Shown here in pieces: positions 41,926-50,941 of a DNA stretch of 64,000 nt (positions are counted from its first letter, which is position 1; every line of letters starts with the position of its first letter). This DNA is from Bacillota bacterium (GTDB lineage: Bacteria > Bacillota > UBA4882 > UBA8346): NCBI GenBank assembly GCA_023426245.1, contig JAFABB010000044.1:35410-99409 (forward strand), in the 5' to 3' direction. Below the pieces are notes generated by a model, which did not search any database, was not told the DNA's origin, and saw nothing but the letters and a program-made list of their open reading frames with translations. Both the position numbers and the translations under genes were made by a program.

Positions 41926-42590
41926 AAATTATGGTTATGGAAGAGATTATGTCCTGCAATGAAGAGCTGGCGGAGGCCAACCGGGCGGATTTTACGGCGA
42001 GGGGGATAACTGCCTTTAATGTAATGGCTTCGCCGGGCGCCGGTAAGACCAGTTTGATTATGGAGCTCTTGGGCAGGCTCTCCGGTGAAATTTCCTTCAG
42101 TGTCATTGAAGGAGATATCGCTTCGGCCATCGATGCCGAAAAAATCGAAGCCATAGGCATTCCGGTGCTGCAGATCAATACCGGCGGTGGCTGCCACTTG
42201 GATGCCAATATGATCAAGGAAGCGGTCGCCCAGTTGCAACCTAAGAATAACTCAGTCATTTTCATCGAAAATGTGGGCAACCTGATTTGTCCTTCCGCTT
42301 TTGATCTTGGGGAAACCATTCGTCTGGTGATTGCCAGCGTCCCGGAGGGACATGACAAGCCGTATAAATATATAGGTATGTTTGAAGCTGCGGATGTGAT
42401 CATTTTAAGTAAAACCGACTTGCTGCCGTATATACGCTTTGATAAAGAAAGCTTTGTTAAAGGGATTCGGGCTTTGAATCAAAAAGCCCCCCTATTTGAG
42501 GTTTCCTGTACCACAGGAGAGGGGGTGGAGAAATTAACCGGATGGTTGAAGGAGATTGTTAAACACGGACAAATTAAACGTTCGTGGTGA
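41922..42590 (+). CDS. hypB: hydrogenase nickel incorporation GTPase HypB
   Basis: A 222-residue GTPase that drives nickel insertion with HypA. The Walker A motif ASPGAGKTS lies near residue 38, GDIASAIDAEKI near 66-77, the INTGGGCHLDANMI metal-binding region near 85-98, ENVGNL near 115 and SKTDLLPY near 164. It lacks the N-terminal His-rich nickel store of some relatives. Translation is coupled to hypCD (ATGA overlap). It is the last gene of the operon; hypE and hypF are not in the window. Confidence 0.95.
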   Translation: MKIMVMEEIMSCNEELAEANRADFTARGITAFNVMASPGAGKTSLIMELLGRLSGEISFSVIEGDIASAIDAEKIEAIGIPVLQINTGGGCHLDANMIKEAVAQLQPKNNSVIFIENVGNLICPSAFDLGETIRLVIASVPEGHDKPYKYIGMFEAADVIILSKTDLLPYIRFDKESFVKGIRALNQKAPLFEVSCTTGEGVEKLTGWLKEIVKHGQIKRSW

Positions 42591-42680
42591 TGAGAGTCAA
42601 CAGAGTTAACCGAATTTGAATTCAACCTACAAAATCAAATTTATCCGGAAAAACCCGAAACTACCGTTTTTTTCGTTTTA

Positions 42681-42805
42681 TGAGTTCGAAAACCACTGGC
42701 TTAGCCAGTGGTTCTAAAAAGGCTATGCCTATGAGTAAAAAAAGGGAACCTCCCTTGTTAAAATAATGGGGTTCGCCAACTTGCAATCAAGCGAGGAGAT
42801 ACATT
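42681..42805 (+). mobile_element. IS200-type left end without transposase
   Basis: About 120 bases match the left end of the element at 5740, from the hairpin through GGCTATGCCTAT, GGGAACCTCCCTTG and GGTTCGCCAAC to just before the transposase RBS. Homology then stops. The hairpin at 42691-42713 is AACCACTGGCT/AGCCAGTGGTT, with one base pair changed on both strands. It is either a deletion product or a passively mobilised end. Confidence 0.8.
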
Positions 42806-43155
42806 GCCTATTACAAATAATAGTGAAAGGAATTTACAGAAAATAATTTTCGATAAAAAAATTGCTTAAAGTATTTATGCTACTTTTTTTATAGATTGGT
42901 TTAGTTTATTGTTTCTGAGGGTCATTACTCCTTAAAGTATAACAGATAAATATTACAGCATCTTTGAATTATCCAATAATGGTTCCCGCCTCTTTTGTTT
43001 TACTCGGCAATTTTTCAATTATTTCACTTATATCCTAAAAGATATTTAGTATTTTTTCCAAAAGATAATATGTAATTTATGGGATGACCCAATACAACAT
43101 TTTGACAATATAAACATTCTATCTTTATTGATTTGTTACGTACAATTATTACTGA

Positions 43156-43287
43156 ATGGATCGACAAATAATATTATCAACACATAACGATAGCTTTTTT
43201 AAGCTAATAAAAAAGAAAATTGATCCTAAATATTTTAATGCAAAATATTTAGAGTTAAGAACTTATGGAGTATTAAAGCAGAGCTAA
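43156..43287 (+). pseudogene. C-terminal relic of an AAA/SMC-like ATPase
   Basis: A 43-codon frame reads QIILSTHNDSFFKLIKKK and then IDPKYFNAKYLEL. ILSTHNDSFF is the H-loop of SMC/RecF-like ATPases (ILSTHDxxFxxLL). In another frame just upstream, LLRTIITEWID continues the same protein, so a frameshift lies at the junction. Only the tail of the gene survives. The surrounding 42806-43345 is AT-rich and otherwise shows nothing recognisable. Confidence 0.5.
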
Positions 43288-43345
43288 AGGAAAACGACTA
43301 TATCAAATCAATCTATTGGTAGGTACTCTTCAGTAAAACATTAGG

Positions 43346-43592
43346 AAATATTGTACGGCCACAGGTTCAAATCCTGTCGCCCCGACCATTAAAACATTGA
43401 ACTGACGACGGACCATTTGGCCGTCAATTTTTTTGACGTTCCATATTATTAAGATGTCAGTATTGCTCCTGTGGCCTTGATCAGTAGAAAATGTTGATTT
43501 GATGGTACTTTGGATTACTAAAGTTTTGTTTCCGGCGGAGTTGTAATCAACTTATGCAATAAGAACTGGTTGCGGTTTTTGAATAAAGCGCT
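43346..43592 (+). repeat. tRNA-Pro 3'-tail direct repeat, copy B (right border of the island)
   Basis: About 247 bases matching copy A. It includes 32 bases identical to the end of the intact tRNA-Pro and its flank (AGGTTCAAATCCTG, then TCGCCCCGACCATTAAAA, 43363-43394), then the terminator and the shared ~160-base trailer ending GAATAAAGCGCT. It is the right border of the 32.7-kb interval that holds the molybdenum and hydrogenase genes. The following 150 bases to 43744 hold nothing recognisable. Confidence 0.85.
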
Positions 43593-43744
43593 TGATCGTA
43601 AGCAAATGCCGTTGGATTTAACTTCCTGAAACTCCCGGAAAGATACAATTGGCTCATCAGATAATAAATATTAATTCGAAGGTAAATTTCTCCATTATAC
43701 CTAAACAGTGGGTAATCCACTGGAAAGGGCGATTGGGCGATAAT

Positions 43745-44170
43745 TCATTGGAGCTTGCTTAAAGTGAATGACATAGTTAGCCCGTATATCATTGAGGCAA
43801 TCCAAAGCAAAAATGAGGCTAAAGGTGGCATGTTAGTAAATAAAGCCATTCGATAATAGTTACCTAAACCTACGAACGATATAAAAACCATTGCTCCAAA
43901 GAAGACTCCCTTTGTGATTATATATTCTCGAGCAGTTGCACGGATAAAATAGGCAAATATGACCCCTAATGCGCCACCAATTCCTAAGTGAACAACCGAC
44001 CCCATAAAAAAGGCCAAAGCGCCAGCATTCTCTTTCGATAGAATAAATACTTGAGCTAAGTTGTCAAATGTTCGATCTGTCAAGCCCATCCACCGGAAAA
44101 TCAGTCCGAGTACCAAACAACATGTTGAGCCTGCCACACCAGATAATATGCCCGCTAAAGTAATATCCAT
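43745..44170 (-). CDS. small integral membrane protein of unknown function
   Basis: A 141-residue protein with four predicted membrane segments: near residues 6-27, 48-74, 86-107 and 113-135. It has no recognised motif apart from Gly-rich helix contacts (GIGGALGVIF). The frame is intact with a plausible ATG and lies just outside the right tRNA-tail repeat, reading toward it. I do not recognise the family. Confidence 0.6.
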   Translation of the reverse strand: MDITLAGILSGVAGSTCCLVLGLIFRWMGLTDRTFDNLAQVFILSKENAGALAFFMGSVVHLGIGGALGVIFAYFIRATAREYIITKGVFFGAMVFISFVGLGNYYRMALFTNMPPLASFLLWIASMIYGLTMSFTLSKLQ

Positions 44171-44966
44171 CGGTAATTCTGCGTTCCCATAATTAAACGA
44201 TTTTCCATGTCCTTAAAGTAACCAACTATATAAATTCAATTCATGTATGCCGTCTATCGCAAAAAATGTCTTAGAACGGGTATAGATCGGATTATGCTGA
44301 AAAATTATTCAACCAAACTTGTCAATGAGCAAAGTTTACCCCCCATCGTTGCCTTCACAATCTTGTTCTTTGGTCCATGATGATTCAGACGAAGAGAAAT
44401 TTTTTATTGGTGGCCAATCAGGGTACAGATAATGCGGTGGTGTTTAAGAGTGATAACCGTACCGGAAAACAGGAAAAGATCTCCAAGGTGAAGGTACCCA
44501 CTCCGGTGTGTGTGAAACCCTATTTGATGGGTTAATAGACGGGGCTACCGTAAAAACATACAATCAGTTAGTTCCTTTGTCCCTATCCTTTTTACAAAAT
44601 CTTACCGATGATCATTTTTTTCTCAGTGGGTCTCATTTCGCGACAGAGATTGGAAATTGTGGCTGGATTTACAGGTTAATGCGGATAGTAGAAGGGAGGG
44701 AAGGCTTAATGTTTTTCTCCAATAAATAAAAGCCCATGTTTGCCTGGAAGGCTTTTATTGGAGTAGTTGACCAACCGATTGATTGCGATAAAAAAAAGTG
44801 CTACACTGATAGCAAATTGTGAAATATGATTTCAAAGGCGGGGCACCAAGATTTTGTTCCGGTGGTGGGCTCGGACTTAATGTAAGATTGGTCCATATGC
44901 ACAGAAGGTTCTCAGCCATATTTTATATTCTGGCAGTGATAATTGTTAAAGAACGGGTATTGTTTG
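44171..44966. other. intergenic region with one terminator-like hairpin
   Basis: About 800 bases without a convincing gene. AATAAAAGCC at 44725-44734 pairs with GGCTTTTATT at 44750-44759 and could terminate transcription in either direction. Short open frames on the plus strand at about 44400-44730 have no RBS and no recognisable similarity. Confidence 0.5.
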
Positions 44967-45767
44967 ATGAATATGATGAATTGGGGTTCCGCGTTTTTTC
45001 TGGGTGCCAGAAGAACGGATATGACGACTAATGTGGTGAGTCATCTTCATGATTATTTTGAGTTGAACTTTTTGACCAGCGGTAAAACGAAAATGCTTGT
45101 ATGTGAGAAAGTAATTGAATACAACTCCTATGATTTCATATTGATTCCCCCGATGTTAAAACACATATTATATGAATCCGAGTATCGGAAATTCGATAAT
45201 TATGTTATCTGGTTTAAATTCGACAAGGACATCGTCGATTATAATCAAGTTATCAAGCTGCATGATTATGAAGGATCGGTGCAGTATTTGTGTTCGGAAA
45301 TTTATCGATTACACCATATGTCGGATACCGGGGATATAGAGCTGATCAATACTTATTTAAAAGCAGTTTTGTTGCTTATGAATAAGGGTTTAATTATTAA
45401 CACCGATAAGCAGATTCGAAAGGATATCGATATCATCGATAATGCGGTAAAATATATCAATACCTCGATCTGCAACGAAAAAATCACTGTAGATAGTCTG
45501 GCAAAAAAGTTCAACATTTCAGAGGCGTATTTTACTAGATTATTCAAGAATGCTATCTTTATCTCGCCGATAAAATATATTAACAACGTGAAAATGGCTG
45601 AAGCCAAAAGAATGCTCATGAATGAAAGCTACTCGATTAAGGAGATTGCCAGTCGTTTAATGTATCAGGACCAATTTTATTTCTCCAAACAATTCCATCA
45701 ATTCACGGGCCAAACGCCTTCAGAATATCGAAGAATGAGGAAAGCGGTGAATAGCCCGCTTTTATAG
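44967..45767 (+). CDS. AraC family transcriptional regulator
   Basis: A 266-residue regulator with an N-terminal cupin-like sensor (HDYFELNFLTSGKTKM near residues 28-43 and FILIPPMLKHILYE near 58-71). The C-terminal DNA-binding domain has two helix-turn-helix units: ITVDSLAKKFNISEAYFTRLFKNA and YSIKEIASRLMYQDQFYFSKQFHQFTG, then TPSEYR. It precedes the sugar-acid dehydratase and transporter genes in the same direction and probably regulates them, with a sugar or sugar acid as the ligand. The start at ATG 44967 is uncertain by a few codons. Confidence 0.9.
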   Translation: MNMMNWGSAFFLGARRTDMTTNVVSHLHDYFELNFLTSGKTKMLVCEKVIEYNSYDFILIPPMLKHILYESEYRKFDNYVIWFKFDKDIVDYNQVIKLHDYEGSVQYLCSEIYRLHHMSDTGDIELINTYLKAVLLLMNKGLIINTDKQIRKDIDIIDNAVKYINTSICNEKITVDSLAKKFNISEAYFTRLFKNAIFISPIKYINNVKMAEAKRMLMNESYSIKEIASRLMYQDQFYFSKQFHQFTGQTPSEYRRMRKAVNSPLL

Positions 45768-45841
45768 AAACGAGTTATCGGCCTGCGAAAAGAAGACTCC
45801 CACCATGTATTATGCCATATACACCGATCCCCTATCCAGTA

Positions 45842-45930
45842 GGATAAGGGGTGAAAATCTTATCCAGCGAATTTAAAAAAACTATATTAGAAAAAGATGG
45901 AAAATTTCTTTGAAATTTCCGTCTTTTTCT
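45842..45930 (+). terminator. terminator region behind the AraC gene
   Basis: A first inverted repeat is GGATAAG/CTTATCC (45842-45865). The main hairpin is AAAAAGATGGAAAATTTC with AATTTCCGTCTTTTT (45891-45930), a long stem ending in a T-run. It separates the regulator from the dehydratase operon, which therefore has its own promoter; TATAAT at 46025-46030 is a candidate -10 box without a clear -35. Confidence 0.75.
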
Positions 45931-46199
45931 ATGTTGGGGTGCCAGGAATATCATCGTCACACAAATATCAAAAAATTACATATTTTTGTCATGATAATAT
46001 ATATGGATAAGAGCTTTATACTGTTATAATGTAGTTACGATTCAGTTAAGAAAAAATTAATATAATCACTAATAGATGGTTTTACATCGAGTTTAGTTTA
46101 TTTTATAGTGCGGGGTGGGGTATTGTTTGAAAGCATAATCAGGAAATATTTAACAGGAAATTATATGTATTTTTTTGTCAAAATACTGGAGGACACTAA

Positions 46200-47396
46200 A
46201 TGAAAATTATTGAAGCCAAGATTTATTCGGTAAAGATTCGCAGCAATGTCAAAGGGGGTGTATATTGGTTCTTTGTTAAGCTGACCACCGATAGCAAGGT
46301 GGAAGGTTGGGGAGAAATCATTTGGAATACTTACCGACCGGGCACATTGAAAAAGATGGCCGAAAATATCGTGGAGAATTACATTATCGGGAAAAATCCT
46401 TTTAACATTGAACAAATATTCACACGTATTTTTGCGTTACATAGCAAGTTGCACACCGATTTAAACACTATGGGTATCATTAGCGGATTGGAGATGGCCT
46501 GCTGGGATATTATCGGCAAAGAAACCAATCAGCCGATTTATAACTTGCTCGGTGGAATGGTTAATGAACGGATACGTACTTATACATACTTATACGAAAA
46601 AGATGATGCAATATATTGTGAAGATTTTTGGCAGATGCCGGAAGCTTGCGCCCAACGGGCCTATGAATATGCGCAAATGGGTTTTACTGCGGTCAAAATC
46701 GATCCCATGTTTCCCTATGCCAAAAGCAATATTGCTCATCAGCCTTCAAAGGAATCATTGCGACTGGCCGATAAAACCGTCGGTTTAATTCGTAAAGCTG
46801 TGGGAGAGGACTGCGATATTATTATCGGTACGCACGGGCTGTTTACCGCGGCGGGGGCCATCCGTGTCGCGAAGCGTCTTGAAAAGTATGATCCATTATG
46901 GCTGGAGGAACCGACACCTCCTGAAAATTATACTGTGCTTAAAAAAGTTTCAGAAGCAACCACCATTCCGATCGCCACCGGTGAGCGACTGGCTACAAAA
47001 TATGAGTTTGCGCCTTTGATGCTGGATAAGTGCTGTGATATCTATCAATTGGATATTTCAGGCTGCGGAGGAATTTTGGAGGCCAAAAAAATTGCGGCTA
47101 TGGCGGAAGCATTTCATACCCAAATTACCACCCACTTTTGGGCTGGGCCAATCAATTTTGCCGCTCAAATCCAGCTTGATGTATGCTGCCCTAATTTTTT
47201 AATTCAGGAATCCATTGAGACCATGGGCAGTTTCGGCGGATTCGATAAAATAATGAAACATCCGTTTGTGTGGGAGGAAGGGTATATTATTCCATCGAAG
47301 GAACCTGGCTTGGGTATTGAGATTGATGAGAAAAAACTGGAGTCATACTTAGTTGAGGATTACGATGGTCAAAACGTCTTAATTTTGGATATTTAA
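46200..47396 (+). CDS. mandelate racemase/muconate lactonizing enzyme family dehydratase
   Basis: A 398-residue enolase-superfamily enzyme, likely a sugar-acid dehydratase. The N-terminal capping domain covers about residues 1-125. In the barrel, EEPTPPEN near 239 and ATGERLA near 263 provide the second and third metal ligands, and THFWAGPI near 312 has the catalytic His. The strand that normally supplies the first metal-binding Asp reads IIIGTHGLFT, without an Asp at that place. TGGAGG precedes the ATG. Downstream genes for sugar uptake and oxidation support a role in hexonate or uronate breakdown; the substrate is not determined. Confidence 0.85.
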   Translation: MKIIEAKIYSVKIRSNVKGGVYWFFVKLTTDSKVEGWGEIIWNTYRPGTLKKMAENIVENYIIGKNPFNIEQIFTRIFALHSKLHTDLNTMGIISGLEMACWDIIGKETNQPIYNLLGGMVNERIRTYTYLYEKDDAIYCEDFWQMPEACAQRAYEYAQMGFTAVKIDPMFPYAKSNIAHQPSKESLRLADKTVGLIRKAVGEDCDIIIGTHGLFTAAGAIRVAKRLEKYDPLWLEEPTPPENYTVLKKVSEATTIPIATGERLATKYEFAPLMLDKCCDIYQLDISGCGGILEAKKIAAMAEAFHTQITTHFWAGPINFAAQIQLDVCCPNFLIQESIETMGSFGGFDKIMKHPFVWEEGYIIPSKEPGLGIEIDEKKLESYLVEDYDGQNVLILDI

Positions 47397-47496
47397 CTGT
47401 GGATCCTGATGACGGGCAATACGGTTTTCTCGATGAACAGTGGTTTATGTTAAATAAATCAGTTCATACCAACAAAACAAAAGGGGGGGCATGTAA

Positions 47497-48762
47497 GTGA
47501 AAATCAAGCTAAGCAAAGAGAGAATGTGGGGATTCCTAATCGTCGTTACGGTCTTTGTTGTTTGTCTATCGAGTTATGGCAGGGCAGCTCAGAAAAGAGT
47601 GGTAACGATCTGGACGGATGGCACGGAAGAAGCGCAAAGCAAGATTGTCGAAGAAAATTTTGAGAAGATTCATCCGGATATTGATTTAAAATTTGAAGTT
47701 ATTCCTTACAGCGATTTAGCTACAAAAGAGATGGTTGCTTGTAAATCGAAAACCGGTCCGGATATTATGTGGCAGTCTTATGCCTGGACAAATAGTTTTG
47801 CTAAGATGGGATTGTTGGCTCCTTACAATAAATGGCTCGCCAAGTCAAAAGCTATTGATCTTAAAAAGGATTTCAACGCTGTTGCTTTGGAATTAGGCAC
47901 AGTTGATGGCAAAACCTACGGGCTTCCTTGGAAGCAAGAAGCAATGGGATTAATCTACAATAAGCAGATGTTCCGCGAGGTCGGACTCAATCCGGATAAT
48001 CCGCCTACCACGTGGGATCAAGTTGTTGATTATGCGAAAAAGTTGACGAAAGGAGATCAGTTTGGGTATGGCCTTGTCGGGAATGCGCCGGGAAATATGT
48101 GGTTCCGGTTTGTACCCGAACTTTGGAGCGCCGGAACCGATGTCACCAATAAGGATATGACCAAAAGCTTGTTAAATTCGGCGCAAGCTAAGGCGGCGGC
48201 GACTTATTACACTGATTTATTGCTCAAATACAAAGTTGCTCCTCAGGGGTCGATAAATAACAATTCAGGTGATGTTCGAACCTTATTTATCAATAAAAAG
48301 GTTGCAATGTATATTGACGGTCTGCCTGCGGTGACTACGATTCATAAAGATGCACCGGATATTGATATCGGTGTTGGGCTGTGGCCGGGTAAGAATGGGC
48401 CTGCTAAGGCGCCATTGGGGGGGTATTACCTGGTTTCACCTAAGAATGCGCCTAATTTAAAAGATGCGTGGACTTTTATCGAATATTTTTTAAGCGAGGA
48501 TGTACAAGCGATGTATCCGGCCGGCTTCCCAGGAAGGGTATCCGCGCGTCAAGCGAAACGTTTCAGTGATGAACTGTCTCAGAAATTTGCCAAACAGCTC
48601 GAAAGTACCAGGAATTTCTTGCCGCTGGCGGATACCCCGAAAGCGCAGGAAATTATCATGAACGAATTGCAAGCAATCTTGACTGGGAGCAAAGATGTCA
48701 ATCGGGCAATGAACGATGCAAAAATCGAGATTGATGCGACTTTAAAACCGAAAGGGAAATAA
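47497..48762 (+). CDS. sugar ABC transporter substrate-binding protein (family 1)
   Basis: A 421-residue extracellular binding protein. The N-terminus has a Sec signal peptide (hydrophobic 11-27, likely cleavage after GRA) without a lipobox Cys. VVTIWTDGTEEAQSKI opens the mature domain, and GKTYGLPWKQEAMGLIYNKQMF near 141-162 is the family 1 signature. GTG 47497 lies behind GGGGGG. It precedes two permease genes, with a 408-base gap containing a hairpin, typical for higher expression of the binding protein. Confidence 0.92.
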   Translation: MKIKLSKERMWGFLIVVTVFVVCLSSYGRAAQKRVVTIWTDGTEEAQSKIVEENFEKIHPDIDLKFEVIPYSDLATKEMVACKSKTGPDIMWQSYAWTNSFAKMGLLAPYNKWLAKSKAIDLKKDFNAVALELGTVDGKTYGLPWKQEAMGLIYNKQMFREVGLNPDNPPTTWDQVVDYAKKLTKGDQFGYGLVGNAPGNMWFRFVPELWSAGTDVTNKDMTKSLLNSAQAKAAATYYTDLLLKYKVAPQGSINNNSGDVRTLFINKKVAMYIDGLPAVTTIHKDAPDIDIGVGLWPGKNGPAKAPLGGYYLVSPKNAPNLKDAWTFIEYFLSEDVQAMYPAGFPGRVSARQAKRFSDELSQKFAKQLESTRNFLPLADTPKAQEIIMNELQAILTGSKDVNRAMNDAKIEIDATLKPKGK

Positions 48763-48772
48763 ATAAAGAATA

Positions 48773-48815
48773 CTTTGCGGTGTCGTCAGGAGGAAATCTC
48801 ATGCGGCACCGCAAG
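48773..48815 (+). other. hairpin after the binding-protein gene
   Basis: CTTTGCGGTG pairs with CACCGCAAG around a 24-base loop, 11 bases after the stop codon. No T-run follows. It fits an mRNA-stabilising or partial termination structure that lowers permease expression relative to the binding protein. Confidence 0.55.
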
Positions 48816-48993
48816 TTCCATCCTTTGATTTTAAGAGGGTTTGCACGATTTTCAAAGCCGGATTTTCTCCATATCGGTTTAAGTTGAGATGAGTCTGGTT
48901 TTTTCTTAATTGGGCCATTATTTTTCATGCCTCCATGCTGACTTTCCGTCGCTGGTTTTTTAAGGATTGGCAAAGTAAAATAGCTCGGAAAAC

Positions 48994-49101
48994 TAGTAGA
49001 GCGTATCGTAAATAAATGGCAATCAGAAATTGGGAAGATGCGCTCTACTTAAGTAAAACGTTCACAATCAATGGGTAGTTATTTAGAAAATGTTTTACTA
49101 A
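48994..49101. repeat. two successive inverted repeats upstream of the permeases
   Basis: AGTAGAGCG/CGCTCTACT (48994-49049) is directly followed by AGTAAAACGTT/AATGTTTTACT (49051-49101). The arms are 9-11 bases. They could be operator sites for a LacI- or GntR-type repressor or simple folding elements; the rest of 48816-49170 holds no gene. Confidence 0.4.
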
Positions 49102-49170
49102 ACTTATCCAAAGATGCGGATTCGCTTAAAAAAAATATACGAATTTGGGATTTCGGAAATGGGAGATAAA

Positions 49171-50034
49171 ATGAAAACATCAAAAGTATTTCATAAGGAT
49201 CATCCGGTACTTTACTTGTTACCTGCCTTGATTATACTTGCCACTTTGGTCGGCTATCCGTTAATCAACAATTTAGTCAGCAGCTTTCAATATGATGGAG
49301 TCTTTCCATCCGTACAGAATTACGCCAATCTTTTTATGGATAAAATTTTTAGGAATGATTTGAAAAACACCTTTACCTGGCTGCTCTATACGGTTTCATT
49401 AGAAATGATCATCGGCTTACTGATCGCGGTTTTGTTGAATATGAATATCCGGTTTAAAAAATTGTTCCGAACCATTTTCATTATTCCTTGGGTTACTCCA
49501 GCGGTGGTTGTTTGCGTGGTCTGGAAGTGGATCTATAATGTGGATTACGGTATTTTAAATTATTTGTTCAAATCAGTCGGAATAATAGCTCAAAATCAAC
49601 TTTGGCTGTCGGATATTAATACCGTTTTAATCTGCATTGCCATAGTATATGTCTGGAAATTATCTCCGTTTGTGATGATAATGTATTTAAGTGGATTGCA
49701 AACCATTTCCAACGATATTTACGAAGCTAGTCGAATCGATGGTGCGGGCTGGTTTAGGCAACTTTATTCAATCACGATACCGCTGCTGTTTCCAATCATG
49801 CGTTCCGTAATTCTAATCTCCACGATATGGTCGTTAAATTCTTTTGTCTATGTTTATAACATGTCGCGCGGTGGGCCGGCGCGAATGTCAGAATTGGTTC
49901 AGATATTCGTTTATAAGACTGGCATTGAACAGTTCAACACAACTTATTCGGCAACCGCTTCTATCGTATTTTTGCTGATTGTAATGATGATCGCTTATGT
50001 CTATATTGGCACTACGGAAAAGTATGAAGCTTAA
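49171..50034 (+). CDS. sugar ABC transporter permease (MalF type)
   Basis: A 287-residue membrane protein with six predicted transmembrane segments. The cytoplasmic EAA loop is YEASRIDGAGWFRQLYSITIPLL near residues 184-206, the ATPase contact site. ATG 49171 follows GGGAG; a longer frame to 49114 lacks a ribosome binding site. It pairs with the MalG-type permease 32 bases downstream. No ATPase is encoded, so a shared MsmX-like ATPase elsewhere is required. Confidence 0.9.
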   Translation: MKTSKVFHKDHPVLYLLPALIILATLVGYPLINNLVSSFQYDGVFPSVQNYANLFMDKIFRNDLKNTFTWLLYTVSLEMIIGLLIAVLLNMNIRFKKLFRTIFIIPWVTPAVVVCVVWKWIYNVDYGILNYLFKSVGIIAQNQLWLSDINTVLICIAIVYVWKLSPFVMIMYLSGLQTISNDIYEASRIDGAGWFRQLYSITIPLLFPIMRSVILISTIWSLNSFVYVYNMSRGGPARMSELVQIFVYKTGIEQFNTTYSATASIVFLLIVMMIAYVYIGTTEKYEA

Positions 50035-50066
50035 AAAGCAGCTGAGAGCTATAAAGGAGGTCTATC

Positions 50067-50891
50067 GTGAAAATATTTCGAGCGAGTGGTAAATATATTG
50101 TAGTGGTGCTTTTAAGCTTGTTTGCAATATTCCCGTTTTTTTGGATGATTTCTTGCGCCTTGAGAAAGCCGTCGGAACTAATAACCTTGCCCCCCAGAAT
50201 GCTGCCGCAGTTTCCGACCTTTGAAAACTTTAGTTACGTTCTCACCAAGACGGATATGCCGGTCTACTTTTGGAATACCATCATAGTAGCGGGAGTAGCT
50301 ACGTTCATGTGCTTATTGGTTGCAGTGCCGGCGGGTTATTCCATTGCCAGACACAATTATCGCGGTAAAAATATCGTGATCGTTTTGATACTCGCTAGTA
50401 ACATGGTTCCGCAAGCGTCGACGCTTGTGCCGATATACAACGCTCTGAATACTCTGAACCTGATTGATAATAAGTTTAGCCTATCCTATACCCATCTGCT
50501 GTGCATGCTCCCGTTCGCCATCATGATGATTAGCGGCTTTATCAAAACCATCCCCAAAGAACTTGAAGAGGCGGCAATGATGGATGGTTGTTCTAAAATA
50601 GGTCTTATCCGTAGAGTCATTATTCCGGTGGCGACTCCTGGAATATTTGCCACATCGATGTACGCATTCATGATCTCTTGGGAAGAATTTTTGTATTCGC
50701 TGACTTTTACAACAGGTAAAGCTGCCAGAACGATTTCGGTGGGGATTGACCTGTTCGCTGCGGAATACAGGGTTGACTGGTCTTCGATTTTGTCTTCAGC
50801 GGTATTAATGTCGCTCCCGATTTTGATTTTGTTTTTATTGATTCAAGATATATTTATAAAAAGTGCTGTAGGAGGCGCTATTAAAGAGTGA
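50067..50891 (+). CDS. sugar ABC transporter permease (MalG type)
   Basis: A 274-residue permease with about six transmembrane helices. The EAA loop is LEEAAMMDGCSKIGLIRRVIIPVATPG near residues 167-193, and FALRKPSEL-like CALRKPSELI near 30 is typical of the MalG branch. AAAGGAGG precedes GTG 50067. It forms the membrane channel with the previous gene. Confidence 0.91.
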   Translation: MKIFRASGKYIVVVLLSLFAIFPFFWMISCALRKPSELITLPPRMLPQFPTFENFSYVLTKTDMPVYFWNTIIVAGVATFMCLLVAVPAGYSIARHNYRGKNIVIVLILASNMVPQASTLVPIYNALNTLNLIDNKFSLSYTHLLCMLPFAIMMISGFIKTIPKELEEAAMMDGCSKIGLIRRVIIPVATPGIFATSMYAFMISWEEFLYSLTFTTGKAARTISVGIDLFAAEYRVDWSSILSSAVLMSLPILILFLLIQDIFIKSAVGGAIKE

Positions 50892-50941
50892 CTTAAGGGA
50901 AGCTTCTTGTTGATTTATTTTTGGAAAAAGAAAGGATAGTA

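Noticed and set aside
46002..46030. Complete sigma-A promoter for the dehydratase
   Set aside because: A TATAAT is present at 46025, but no acceptable -35 box lies at 16-18 bases; recorded only as a candidate -10.
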